Assembly: GCF_000805455.1 (NCBI RefSeq)
Contig: NZ_JSUS01000012.1
Location: forward strand, 62,001-126,000
Reading direction: 5' to 3'
DNA length: 64,000 bases
From: Acinetobacter sp. A47
GTDB taxonomy: Bacteria; Pseudomonadota; Gammaproteobacteria; Pseudomonadales; Moraxellaceae
Of the stretch, positions 13,442 to 22,017 are shown in pieces (the first letter of the stretch is position 1; each line of letters opens with the position of its first letter). Under the pieces are notes generated by a model. It saw only the letters and a list, made by a program, of their open reading frames with translations, searched no databases and was not told the origin of the DNA. A program made the translations under genes and the position numbers.

Positions 13442-13965
13442 TAGGTCGAACTCCGTTCAAGTGCTTGCTCGCCCAGATATAGTGAATATGAGCCTTGTTC
13501 TACATCTTCAATACGTGGTAATCGTCCATCAGCTCCGATGGTACCTTGATACGTTCTCCCGTCATTTGTTTCTATAAAGTAGGGCATACCTTCTGCGAAA
13601 CTGAAATGTGCTGCAACTTGTTCATCAAAAATTTTGGTTGTTCCTGAATTGATGAAATTACTCACGGCAGTTTCACTTACAGATGATCCAGAGCTAGAAC
13701 CTACTTCCCTTAAAACAAGGTTTTGGTTTGGCTTATATGTGGCTCCACAGGTAGCTTTATCACCAGCCATGATAATTGTTCTACCAGCAGCCTGTAAGAA
13801 GCCTCGTCCTGATGATTGTGCAGAAACCATTGCTTGGCATTTAGGACAAAAATGTTTCATACCTTCAATATGTACGGGTATACCTTCAACTAAAAATGAA
13901 TTTTCTGATTCTTGTACTATGCCACCTTGGTCTGTATGACAACCTTTGGTAATGAGAGTCTTCAT
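13441..13965 (-). CDS. PAAR-domain T6SS spike-tip protein
   Basis: A 174-aa protein. Residues 1 to about 85 form a PAAR domain: GCHTDQGGIVQ, IPVHIEGMKHFCPKCQ and the AGDKATCGAT stretch with Cys and His ligands that cap the VgrG trimer. The C-terminal part, with DGRTYQGTIGADGRLPRIEDV and SLYLGEQAL, resembles the transthyretin-like extension often seen in such adaptors. First gene of the PAAR, Tae4, immunity unit. No vgrG or structural T6SS genes are in the window, so this is an orphan effector cassette that relies on a main cluster elsewhere. Confidence 0.85.
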   Translation of the reverse strand: MKTLITKGCHTDQGGIVQESENSFLVEGIPVHIEGMKHFCPKCQAMVSAQSSGRGFLQAAGRTIIMAGDKATCGATYKPNQNLVLREVGSSSGSSVSETAVSNFINSGTTKIFDEQVAAHFSFAEGMPYFIETNDGRTYQGTIGADGRLPRIEDVEQGSYSLYLGEQALERSST

Positions 13966-14171
13966 TTTTCATCCAGTAAATTATATTGAGCTATTTAAAA
14001 AGTTTGTTTTAATAAAATTATTTAATTTTTTATTTGATATATTTGTCAATTTAAAGTTAAGCAAAATGTATATTTTGGCCTGTTCTATTAAAAAATAGAG
14101 AGCTAAAATGATGGGTTAGGTATCAAATTTAAACTATGATTAAACTAGAAATAAAAAAAGAGAAAATTACT

Positions 14172-14639
14172 ATGCACAACATTAGTTATGTCTTTATCAG
14201 TTTATTGGGCGGGATAATTGTTCCCTTACAGCTCGCAATGATAAGTGCTTTTCGAAATTCAAGTGGTGCTTCTCAAATCCAATCAACTTTCGTACTTTAT
14301 ATGGGGGGAGCAATCGTATCACTGATTATTGCATTCATTCTTGATGGAGGTATCAAGCCACCATTATATCAGCAAGCTTCTTGGTGGATGTGGCTCCCAG
14401 GATTTCTTGGATCTCTTTATATCTTATGTATGTTTGTTGCTGCACCTAAAATAGGAGTAACAAATACATTATTATGGGTATTCTTGGGGCAAATGATTTT
14501 TGCAACGGTGGTTGATGGTACTGGATTTTTAGGAGTGGAGATTAGAAAAATAGATGGATTAAAGTTATGTGGGTTATTCTTTATATTTATAGGAGGCTTA
14601 ATCTTAATTTATAATGAATATAGAAAGATAAATGCTTGA
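14172..14639 (+). CDS. DMT-superfamily transporter, DUF606 (YdcZ-like)
   Basis: A 155-aa inner-membrane protein with five hydrophobic helices. It opens with SLLGGIIVPLQLAMISAFRN, and further on GVTNTLLWVFLGQMIFATVVD and KLCGLFFIFIGGLIL match the DUF606 half-size drug/metabolite transporters, which probably work as dimers. Substrate unknown. The start at the Met before HNISY is preferred over 14136 because the longer form adds a charged segment before the first span and lacks an SD. AT-rich, in a region of recent turnover. Confidence 0.75.
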   Translation: MHNISYVFISLLGGIIVPLQLAMISAFRNSSGASQIQSTFVLYMGGAIVSLIIAFILDGGIKPPLYQQASWWMWLPGFLGSLYILCMFVAAPKIGVTNTLLWVFLGQMIFATVVDGTGFLGVEIRKIDGLKLCGLFFIFIGGLILIYNEYRKINA

Positions 14640-14730
14640 GTCGGTATAAAAAATATTTTTATAAAAATAAATTTAGGGATAATATTAAAGATATATTTTT
14701 ATTTGTTTTTGAGTGTTGAGCTCAAAATAA

Positions 14731-14750
14731 TGCAATGCAATGCAATGCAA
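14731..14750 (+). repeat. Microsatellite (TGCAA)x4
   Basis: Four exact tandem copies of TGCAA, preceded by AATAA. A site prone to slippage, directly upstream of the truncated NERD fragment. Confidence 0.85.
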
Positions 14751-14765
14751 GACAAAAATAGTGAG

Positions 14766-15104
14766 TAAAGAAATTATAAATTTCAAAATGCTTTGCATCA
14801 GAACTATAAACATAGCAAGGTGCTGGAAATGGTTTTAAATGATGTTTTGGCGCCTGAACATCTCCATTCAGTTGTTGTATTTACCGCACGGAGTGAATTT
14901 AAAATAGTAATGCCTGAAAATGTATGCCGTGGTAAATCCTGGTTAAATTATATAAAAGGTTTTAACCAAGAAGTGATGAGTCCGATGAAAAAAATAATTC
15001 GTTATCGTATAGAAAAAGAAGTACTGGAGCTGTCTTGGAAAACAGACCGACAGCATGCTGAATATTTAAAACAGAAAAAACTGGAGAAAGACTCTGTTTC
15101 CTGA
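14766..15104 (+). pseudogene. 5'-truncated NERD-domain (nuclease-related) gene
   Basis: The reading frame from about 14766 encodes KFQNALHQNYKH, then HSVVVFTARSEFKIVMPENV and GKSWLNYIKGF. These are the C-terminal half of a NERD domain (nuclease-related, PD-(D/E)XK-like fold). The N-terminal half with the catalytic acidic residues is missing, and an in-frame stop lies just upstream. No ATG with an SD precedes it. I read it as the remaining 3' end of a lost gene. Confidence 0.6.
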
Positions 15105-15281
15105 TTCTGCAGACTTGCGATTTATTGCATGTGATCAGCGTCATTTGACACTTGTGGTTTGGTTGAGATCACGTTAATTTGTGTTTTATATACTAACTTG
15201 TTTATACAACGATAACAGTATTGAAATGCCAGTTTTGGCATACTATTGCCGCTTTTTAAAAAGAAAAAACAGAGTATTGAG

Positions 15282-16886
15282 ATGACACAAACAGCTTTTG
15301 ATTTTGTAATTATAGGTGGTGGTTCGGCAGGTTCGGTGCTGGCTGGACGATTAACAGAGAACCCGAATATTTCGGTATGTTTATTAGAAGCCGGTGGAGA
15401 GGGTAATAGCTGGCTTGTGAATACACCAGCCGCCGCAGTTATCAGTATTCCCACTAAAATTAATAACTGGGCTTTTGAAACCATTCCTCAAAAAGGCCTG
15501 AATGGTCGTCGAGGTTATCAGCCACGTGGTAAATGTCTTGGTGGAAGTTCTGCAGTCAATGCCATGGTATATATTCGTGGACATCGTAGTGACTATGATC
15601 ATTGGGCTGCTTTGGGTAATACAGGCTGGTCATATGAAGATGTACTGCCGTATTTCAAGAAATCAGAACATAACGAACGTATCCATAATGAATATCATGG
15701 TCAGCATGGTCCATTAAATGTCAGTGACTTACTTTCAGATAATCCCTATCAGCAAACTTTTATCGAAGCGGCAAAACAGGTGGGTTATCCACTGAATGAT
15801 GATTTTAATGGTGCTGAACAAGAAGGGCTGGGCGTTTATCAGGTCACCCAGAAAAAAGGTGAGCGCTGGAGTGCGGCACGTGGTTATTTATTTCCTTATA
15901 TTGGAAAACGGCCAAATCTGCATGTGATTACGCAAGCCAAAGTTTCACGCATTGTGATCGAAAATGGCCGTGCACTGGGGGTTGAGTATAAGCATAAAGG
16001 CCAGACCACTATCGTTAAAGCCAACAAGGAAGTGTTGTTATCGGCGGGAGCTTTCCAGTCACCGCATATTCTGATGTTATCTGGTATCGGGCCACGTCAG
16101 GAACTGGAAAAGCACGGCATTCCAGTGCTTAAAGAGCTTGCAGGAGTGGGGGAAAACCTGCATGACCATCCGGACTTTATCTTTGCCTATAAAACCAAAC
16201 TGATGGATGGCACCTTTGGGGTGTCAATGGGCGGTAGTCTGGACCTGTATAAACAGGTAGGGCGTTACCGTAAAGAGCGCCGTGGTTTGCTCACGACCAA
16301 TTATGGAGAATGTGGCGGTTTCTTAAAAAGCCGCCCTGAGTTAGACAAACCGAACCTGCAATTGCACTTCGTGATCGCTGTGGTAGATAACCATGCGCGG
16401 ACTATTCATATGGGGCATGGAATTTCATGCCATGTCTGTTTATTGAATCCACGGGCGCGCGGTTCGGTCAAGCTCAGCGGTAAACATGTAGATGATCCGC
16501 TTCTGATTGATCTTAAATTCCTGGAAGATGAACAGGATCTTCAAGATTTGGTCGATGGTTATAAAGTCACGCAAAAGTTGATGCAGGCACCTGCTTTACA
16601 AGACAAAATCAAGGAAGATATGTTCACCGCCAACGTAAAAACCGACGATGAAATTCGCGAGGTTTTACGCCAGCGTGTGGATACGGTTTATCATCCGGTT
16701 GGTAGCTGTAAGATGGGCATCGATGAGATGGCGGTGGTTGACCCTGAGCTTAAAGTGTATGGCGTTGATGGGTTACGTGTAATCGATGCCTCGATCATGC
16801 CAACCGTGGTCAATGGCAATACCAATGCACCGACCATCATGATTGCTGAAAAAGCAGTAGACATGATTCGCCAGACCTGGAAATAA
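15282..16886 (+). CDS. GMC-family FAD alcohol/choline dehydrogenase-like oxidoreductase
   Basis: A 534-aa flavoprotein of the glucose-methanol-choline family. It has the FAD-binding [17 protein letters not shown] near residue 8, [15 protein letters not shown] near 85, the [16 protein letters not shown] signature near 265, and the active-site His in [10 protein letters not shown] with Asn in [11 protein letters not shown] near the end. It is close in layout to AlkJ-type alcohol dehydrogenases that pass electrons to quinone; the substrate is unknown. The ATG at 15282 has a GAG just upstream; the extension from 15246 is polylysine-like and unlikely. It stands alone with a terminator behind it, and resembles BetA encoded at 22873, but the two are distinct. 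Confidence 0.85.
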   Translation: MTQTAFDFVIIGGGSAGSVLAGRLTENPNISVCLLEAGGEGNSWLVNTPAAAVISIPTKINNWAFETIPQKGLNGRRGYQPRGKCLGGSSAVNAMVYIRGHRSDYDHWAALGNTGWSYEDVLPYFKKSEHNERIHNEYHGQHGPLNVSDLLSDNPYQQTFIEAAKQVGYPLNDDFNGAEQEGLGVYQVTQKKGERWSAARGYLFPYIGKRPNLHVITQAKVSRIVIENGRALGVEYKHKGQTTIVKANKEVLLSAGAFQSPHILMLSGIGPRQELEKHGIPVLKELAGVGENLHDHPDFIFAYKTKLMDGTFGVSMGGSLDLYKQVGRYRKERRGLLTTNYGECGGFLKSRPELDKPNLQLHFVIAVVDNHARTIHMGHGISCHVCLLNPRARGSVKLSGKHVDDPLLIDLKFLEDEQDLQDLVDGYKVTQKLMQAPALQDKIKEDMFTANVKTDDEIREVLRQRVDTVYHPVGSCKMGIDEMAVVDPELKVYGVDGLRVIDASIMPTVVNGNTNAPTIMIAEKAVDMIRQTWK

Positions 16887-16891
16887 GCGTT

Positions 16892-16921
16892 TAGAGCTAA
16901 GGTTCTGCCTTAGCTCTTTTC
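16892..16921. terminator. Bidirectional terminator between GMC oxidoreductase and nrtR
   Basis: AGAGCTAAGG and CCTTAGCTCT form a long stem around a 4-base loop with T's following. It overlaps the last codon of the convergent nrtR gene. Confidence 0.85.
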
Positions 16922-17677
16922 AGGTTCTGCCAGGTTGCGTGGTGTTTCCAGCATTCGTGGAAAAGTAAAATGATAATGCTCGAGTGCATAGCGGAATAGC
17001 TGGGCCGGGCGCTTGCCGACAATTTTGTGCTGGCCTGTTTCCTCAACCGCGCCAGCTTCCTGCATACGACGTCTAAATGATTTTTTTTCTAAGCTATGCC
17101 CTAAAATAATTTCATAAATATTCTGTAATTCGGTTAGGGTAAAGACTTCTGGCATCAAGCTGACTGGCAAAGTGGTGTACCGGGTTTTGTTGCACAGGCG
17201 CTCAAATGCCAGCTGCAGTAACTGCTTGTGATCAAAGGCCAAATCTAGCTGTAATGCCTGATCGACTGTCAGCCATTGACTATGTTCTGTGTTGCTGCTG
17301 GGTTGAATTGCAAATTTTTCAAAATCAATCAGGGCAAAATATAAAGCAGTAATGGACCAGCCGCGTGGATCACGATACTGATTGCCAATGGTTTCAACCT
17401 GTTCCAGATAAGGGGTTTGAATCCCGGTTTTTTCCAGCAGTTTACGCTGCGCTGTTGCCATTAAATCCGGATCGGTTTTTAAATCGACAAAGCCGCCGGG
17501 AAGGGCCCATTTGCCTTTTTCTGGAAAGTTGGAGCGCTGGATCATTAGCACCTGCAGTTGACCGTTTGCCACAGAAAAAATTGCCATATCGACCGTAAAT
17601 AGCGGGGTGTCATAGTCTGTTTTTTGATAGTGGGCAAGGTATTCCTGTTCGGAGGTATGGATAGTTTCCTTACTCAT
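16910..17677 (-). CDS. nrtR: NrtR-type transcriptional regulator of NAD metabolism
   Basis: A 255-aa protein: an N-terminal Nudix fold (about residues 25-155) and a C-terminal winged helix (about 165-235, TLTELQNIYEIILGHSLEKK then FRRRMQEAG). The Nudix box region GGFVDLKTDPDLMATAQRKL is degenerate: the REUXEE core reads QRKLLEK. This fits NrtR proteins, which bind ADP-ribose as effector rather than hydrolyse it. It lies next to nadV and a prs-like gene on the same strand, the known NrtR regulon in gamma-proteobacteria. It probably represses that operon and releases it when ADP-ribose rises. Confidence 0.85.
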   Translation of the reverse strand: MSKETIHTSEQEYLAHYQKTDYDTPLFTVDMAIFSVANGQLQVLMIQRSNFPEKGKWALPGGFVDLKTDPDLMATAQRKLLEKTGIQTPYLEQVETIGNQYRDPRGWSITALYFALIDFEKFAIQPSSNTEHSQWLTVDQALQLDLAFDHKQLLQLAFERLCNKTRYTTLPVSLMPEVFTLTELQNIYEIILGHSLEKKSFRRRMQEAGAVEETGQHKIVGKRPAQLFRYALEHYHFTFPRMLETPRNLAEPEKS

Positions 17678-17760
17678 AGAAATATTAAGAAATCGGAATA
17701 AAGTAATATCATAGCGGAGTCTTATTGGGTTCTCATCATATTTTAGGATAAGCCACTACG

Positions 17761-17807
17761 TCTTGCACTTCACTAAAGCTTTAATCGCTTTAGTTTGTTC
17801 AGGCTCG
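17761..17807. repeat. Intergenic direct repeat, copy 1
   Basis: About 47 bases beginning TCTTGCACTTCACTAAAGC, matched at 17929-17975 with several transitions. Each copy contains the inverted repeat AAAGC-TTTA-TCGCTTT. Confidence 0.6.
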
Positions 17808-17928
17808 ACCTACTTTTGTTTTGGCAAAAGTAGGCAAAACCTGAGGTACGAGATAGCAAAGATTGATAATCTTTGCCGTACCGCAAGGCGAAAGCTTTGC
17901 TTAAGCGCTTAACTATTCATTTCATTTA

Positions 17929-17975
17929 TCTTGCACTGCGCCAAAGCTTTAGTCGCTTTGGCTTGTTCAGGTTGC
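17929..17975. repeat. Intergenic direct repeat, copy 2
   Basis: The second copy, beginning TCTTGCACTGCGCCAAAGC. Changes between copies keep the internal hairpin pairing (AAAGC against GCTTT). Confidence 0.6.
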
Positions 17976-18032
17976 GGATGACTTTTCCGAGTATCTAATC
18001 ACTGGATATATTTTAATCATAGAGAGTTTTGC

Positions 18033-19520
18033 TTAGACCAATCTTTCTCGAATTTGATCAAGCGAGCATTCTCTTAACAATTGGCCATTTTCAAATACCG
18101 GTTGCAGTGCACCCATCTTCTCCTGTTCAACACTTTGCTGATCAAATAACTCAAAACCATTCTCGGTCTGTTCAACCCGTAATAAACCCTTGGCTGATTT
18201 TTTAACCCCTGAGTCGGTTACCGGGTCTTTGAACAGTTCACGCCCAACACCGTTGACTTGCCCCCAAGTGGCTTTGACGGCAAAACCAAAGCTATCGCGG
18301 GTCAGATAGTTATAGGTGTAGCTCCCGATGCCAAACACCAGATTATTGGAAGCAAAACCTTTAGCTTGCAGTCCTTTTAGGATATTTTGTGCACGCTCCA
18401 GGGTAATCGAGTCGCCGTAGATCAAACCGACACGCTCGTTAAGGACTTTATAGCCTTGCGCTGTTTCGGTTCCGCCAAAAATTTCCCATAAACATTGCAC
18501 TGCACCTTTATAAGCAGGACTGTCTTGCTCTGCCTCAGGATCACCGCAGATAATTTTCACAGGATCACCTGAGTCAGGACGGAACACCACTTTGGCGAGT
18601 CCGAGCGCATTCGGTTTACGTTGCAAAATCTTTGTCTTTAGTTCCACACTAAATTCAGTAATCACACGCCAGAAATCCCAGGTATCTGAAACAATACTGA
18701 CCACACCGGCAGGATACAGCTCACAGATCAGGCGTCTAAAGGTTTCGATTTCACGTTCTTCACTGCCCATGCACATCACACTGTGTTCTGTGGCAGGCAC
18801 TGAAACGCCTACGATACCTGTGGCATTGTAGTACTCTTCGGCATAGTCAATTGAAGCGACAGAATCTGTCCCGATAAAACTGGTCAAGTGACCCACGCCT
18901 GACTGGGCTGCATCATAAATGCCACTCATGCCACGGCTACTAAAGTCATGGCCCTGAACCGGAACAAAGTCTAAGGGTGCACCGGTTTTTTCTGCATATT
19001 GGGTTAACAAGCGTTTGTATTCATAGGCAATGCTGGCGGTGGTACAGCTTTTCCATAGCTCGGCACTGAGCACGGTTTCAATATAATTGGTTAACCAGAA
19101 GAAATTCGGGTCCGTATTGATAATGGTCAATACCGGCACCTTGATATTGACCCGGCTACCTTCTGGCAAAGCTTTAATTTTTAATGGTAAATAGCCGAGG
19201 TCGTGCAAGGCTTCGATGTGCTCGACCGGCACTGCACCTTCACCTAAGGCATTGTCCATACGGCGTTGATAGGCTGCCACCACTTTGGCTTTAGGCTGAT
19301 TGAAGAAGCCCTCATTCCAGGTTTCGATCAGGAAGTGCTTGATAAAGCCTTGCAAACCAAAGAACACAATCTTGTCATCAAAATCAGGCAGCATTTTGGC
19401 CAGACGTGATGAACGCGGAGTAAAGTTGGCATAGACGTACTCGGTTCCCACTGGATACTGACGACGGTGATCTGCTTTGTAGAAATCAATTGCATTGAGC
19501 GGGTTAATTTTAATACTCAT
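18033..19520 (-). CDS. nadV: Nicotinamide phosphoribosyltransferase
   Basis: A 495-aa enzyme of the NAMPT family, normal full length. It joins nicotinamide to PRPP giving nicotinamide mononucleotide, the first step of one-route NAD salvage in the cytoplasm. Recognisable segments are ADHRRQYP near the N-terminus, GHDFSSRGMSGI, SVPATEHSVM, and the phosphate-binding VFRPDSGDP in the middle. It follows the prs-like gene by 25 bases, so PRPP synthesis and use are co-expressed. Likely under NrtR control from upstream of the prs-like gene. GAGG lies about 10 bases before the ATG. Confidence 0.93.
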   Translation of the reverse strand: MSIKINPLNAIDFYKADHRRQYPVGTEYVYANFTPRSSRLAKMLPDFDDKIVFFGLQGFIKHFLIETWNEGFFNQPKAKVVAAYQRRMDNALGEGAVPVEHIEALHDLGYLPLKIKALPEGSRVNIKVPVLTIINTDPNFFWLTNYIETVLSAELWKSCTTASIAYEYKRLLTQYAEKTGAPLDFVPVQGHDFSSRGMSGIYDAAQSGVGHLTSFIGTDSVASIDYAEEYYNATGIVGVSVPATEHSVMCMGSEEREIETFRRLICELYPAGVVSIVSDTWDFWRVITEFSVELKTKILQRKPNALGLAKVVFRPDSGDPVKIICGDPEAEQDSPAYKGAVQCLWEIFGGTETAQGYKVLNERVGLIYGDSITLERAQNILKGLQAKGFASNNLVFGIGSYTYNYLTRDSFGFAVKATWGQVNGVGRELFKDPVTDSGVKKSAKGLLRVEQTENGFELFDQQSVEQEKMGALQPVFENGQLLRECSLDQIRERLV

Positions 19521-19545
19521 TGTTATTGGCCTCGTGCTTTAAAGC

Positions 19546-20424
19546 TTAATTTTGAAAATTGATGATGTTGAGTTTGCTTGTTTCTGCTTGTGGCAGGCTA
19601 TTGCTGGTAAAGACCTGATCAACCAAGCCATCAAAGACCGCCAGACCTTTGCTAAAAATGCCATGCGTGACATACAAAATAATGTTCTGGCAGTTTAGGC
19701 TGCGAAGTTGTCTGGCAATACCCATAAAGGTTGCACCACCATCACAAATATCATCGGTGATCACGGCTGTTTTTCCTGTCAAATCAGGGCTATCTACCGC
19801 CGTTGTTGTAATTTTTCCTGTGCTTGGGTCGCGTTGCTTTTCACAGCGAATCACTTCGATGTCCTGTTGGCGTTGCGGATTGATACCGTTGGCAATCGCT
19901 TGCGTGCGTTGTATTGCACCGGCATCTGGGCAGACCAGTACGCTGTTGTCGGCACTTAAAATCTGCATCAGGGCAGGGCTGTGCTGGATGATCTCGATCG
20001 GTTCGATATTGATCACTTCTTGAAAGCGGGTATTTTTGCGTAATAGTGCAAGGGTCACGGGGCTATGACAATCCCACACCACAATTTTCTGACGTTGCCC
20101 AGCAAATTTTTCGCTGTTGCTATTCAATAATCTGGTCATTAAGTCCAGTGAAAAAGCCTGACCTTGTGCACAGATCCGGTCTTGACGTGCATAAGGAAAA
20201 TAAGGGATTTCCACCGAAAGGCGAGTGCCTTGCTCCAGCAACACATTTTCCAGCAACAGATAATCCATCACATCGCTACTGTTATGCAGTGAGGCCTTGA
20301 TCTGGGTGTCGGCCTGTAACTGGTTTAATAGCTCAGCTTGCAGTTGAATATGACGTTCACCACCTGAAAACTGCAAAAACTCGATGGCAACATTGGCTTG
20401 AGCGGTCATAAGTTGAATCGTCAT
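19546..20424 (-). CDS. prs: Ribose-phosphate pyrophosphokinase-like protein
   Basis: A 292-aa PRPP synthetase homologue. EIPYFPYARQDR and VITDDICDGGATF (the PRPP-binding loop) are clear, as is the KIVVWDCHSP segment in the middle. It is shorter than housekeeping Prs (about 315 aa) and is encoded with nadV, so it is probably a paralogue dedicated to feeding PRPP into nicotinamide salvage. A second, essential prs should exist elsewhere. AAGAGAAA precedes the ATG. Confidence 0.85.
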   Translation of the reverse strand: MTIQLMTAQANVAIEFLQFSGGERHIQLQAELLNQLQADTQIKASLHNSSDVMDYLLLENVLLEQGTRLSVEIPYFPYARQDRICAQGQAFSLDLMTRLLNSNSEKFAGQRQKIVVWDCHSPVTLALLRKNTRFQEVINIEPIEIIQHSPALMQILSADNSVLVCPDAGAIQRTQAIANGINPQRQQDIEVIRCEKQRDPSTGKITTTAVDSPDLTGKTAVITDDICDGGATFMGIARQLRSLNCQNIILYVTHGIFSKGLAVFDGLVDQVFTSNSLPQAETSKLNIINFQN

Positions 20425-20770
20425 GTTGAATTTCTCTTATATAGTGGCTTAAAGCCAGTAAATATATATTGTCATAAGGACACTATTAAATGCAAGGCTT
20501 AAATTTGATCGTTTTCATCAAATCAGAGCTGTTTTTTGAGAATTTCGATTCATCTATTTGAACTTCAAAGAGAATAATTTTTAAAATTTTTTTAATGCGT
20601 TGGCGATTATCAAGGGTCTGACTTTGTTGCTGCGAGATATTGATGTTTAGGTCATGGTTTTTGACAATTATCCTTGTCAGGATTGAGGCGTATGTTGTTC
20701 GTCTGGCATTGCAACAGACCGAGATGCTCAAGCTGAACAATGGGAATAAAACAAAAAAGGAAAGTAACCT
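20425..20770. other. Divergent intergenic region, prs-like gene and alcohol dehydrogenase
   Basis: 346 bases without a convincing gene. It holds the candidate NrtR site and, near 20663-20678, GACAA-TTATCC-TTGTC, which may be part of the dehydrogenase promoter or operator. Nothing else recognised. Confidence 0.4.
20470..20482. promoter_or_regulatory. Candidate NrtR operator upstream of prs-nadV
   Basis: TGTC-ATAAG-GACA is a short inverted repeat about 50 bases before the prs-like start, within an AT-rich promoter-like stretch. It is the only obvious symmetric site there. Assignment to NrtR is inference from context. Confidence 0.35.
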
Positions 20771-21946
20771 ATGAAATCTCTGGTTTGTCACAATGCTGAG
20801 TTGCAACTGCAAGACAGTGCACAACTGGTACCCGCAAAGGGGCAGGTGTTATTAGAAGTAGTCCGCTGCGGGATTTGTGGTTCGGATTTACACATGCAGC
20901 ATCACTGTGATCACATGCATGATCTGGCAGCACGTGTCGGTTTTAACGGGGTAGCAAAGTCCTCGGACAAGCTGGTGTTCGGGCATGAGTTCTGTGGCAA
21001 GGTCTTGGATTACGGCCCAAAAACACGACGTAAACTGAAAGCAGATACGCTGGTTTGTGCCATGCCTTTATTAAATGTCGATCCGCAAGGTTATATGCCG
21101 ACCGGGCTGTCACCGAGTGCTTCTGGTGGCTATGCCGAGCAGGTACTGGTGCAATCCAGCCTGATGTTTGCCGTACCAAATGGTCTGGATGCAGATCGAG
21201 CTGCCTTGACTGAGCCGATGGCTGTTGCCCTGCATGCGGTACGTCGTAGCCGGATCAAGAAAAATGAACCCGCTATTGTGATCGGTTGTGGCCCTGTTGG
21301 TCTGGGGGTAATCCTTATGCTCAAGGCGGCAGGTGTCAAAACCGTGGTTGCCAGTGACTTCTCGCCGAACCGTCGTCGTCTGGCCGAGCAATGTGGCGCA
21401 GATCTCCTGATTGATCCACAACAGCAGTCGCCATTTAGTAACTGGAAAGAGCTGGGCTTACTGGGCAATGTCTCCGAAGCGATTAATATGGGTATGGGGA
21501 TTTTTGACAAGGTTCAGACTTACTCACTCCCTTGGGTCAATGCCATGCGTGTCGGCGATAAACTCGGGGTACTACCGAAACGTCCGGTGATTTTTGAGTG
21601 CGTGGGGGTGGCTGGCATCATGCAGCAGATTCTGGAGGGCGCACCGCTGTTCTCACGGATTATTGGCGTGGGTGTCTGTATGCAAAGCGACAAGATTGAA
21701 CCTGCATTGGCGATCAATAAGGAACTGGAAATCCAGTATGTGCTGGGTTATACCCCGCTGGAGTTTCGTGACACCCTGCATATGATTGCAGAAGGTAAGG
21801 TTGATTGTTCGCCGCTGATCACCGGTGTGGTGGGGCTGGAAGGGGTGAGTCATGCCTTTGAAGCCTTACGTGATCCGGAGCAACATGCCAAAATTCTGAT
21901 TGATCCAAAACGTACCGGTTCAGGTATTGAACTGATCAAGTCTTAA
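20771..21946 (+). CDS. Zinc-dependent alcohol dehydrogenase-family protein
   Basis: A 391-aa medium-chain dehydrogenase/reductase. The catalytic zinc motifs CGICGSDLH (near residue 35) and GHEFCG (near 75) are present, as is the NAD(P)-binding VIGCGPVGLG near 175. The four-cysteine structural zinc lobe is not evident; that region reads CAMPLLNVDPQG. An insertion near residues 230-260 is unusual. Substrate unknown; proteins of this type act on polyols, alcohols or threonine-like compounds. Single gene with its own terminator. Confidence 0.8.
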   Translation: MKSLVCHNAELQLQDSAQLVPAKGQVLLEVVRCGICGSDLHMQHHCDHMHDLAARVGFNGVAKSSDKLVFGHEFCGKVLDYGPKTRRKLKADTLVCAMPLLNVDPQGYMPTGLSPSASGGYAEQVLVQSSLMFAVPNGLDADRAALTEPMAVALHAVRRSRIKKNEPAIVIGCGPVGLGVILMLKAAGVKTVVASDFSPNRRRLAEQCGADLLIDPQQQSPFSNWKELGLLGNVSEAINMGMGIFDKVQTYSLPWVNAMRVGDKLGVLPKRPVIFECVGVAGIMQQILEGAPLFSRIIGVGVCMQSDKIEPALAINKELEIQYVLGYTPLEFRDTLHMIAEGKVDCSPLITGVVGLEGVSHAFEALRDPEQHAKILIDPKRTGSGIELIKS

Positions 21947-21956
21947 CAGTGCAAAT

Positions 21957-21991
21957 AAAAAAAGCCGCTGTCAGTGTAGCGGCTTTTTTTA
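21957..21991 (+). terminator. Terminator after the alcohol dehydrogenase
   Basis: AAAGCCGCT and AGCGGCTTT form a GC-rich stem followed by seven T's; usable from both sides. Confidence 0.9.
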
Positions 21992-22017
21992 TTGAGCTTT
22001 GATTGATATTGACCTGA

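Larger units (their letters stand above)
17678..18032. other. Gene-free gap between nrtR and nadV with intergenic repeats
   Basis: No coding region. It contains the pair of imperfect repeats listed separately and between them two hairpins: CTTTTG/CAAAAG around 17813-17830, and GCAAAGATT/AATCTTTGC around 17856-17876 nested in GGTAC/GTACC. This looks like a mobile or REP-like intergenic module common in Acinetobacter rather than a promoter. Confidence 0.55.

Noticed and set aside
17761..17975. Insertion sequence
   Set aside because: No transposase frame and no terminal inverted repeats or target duplication; only short intergenic repeats.
20486..20824. Minus-strand ORF of 112 codons
   Set aside because: It spans the promoter region and the start of the alcohol dehydrogenase gene, has unlikely composition and no SD.
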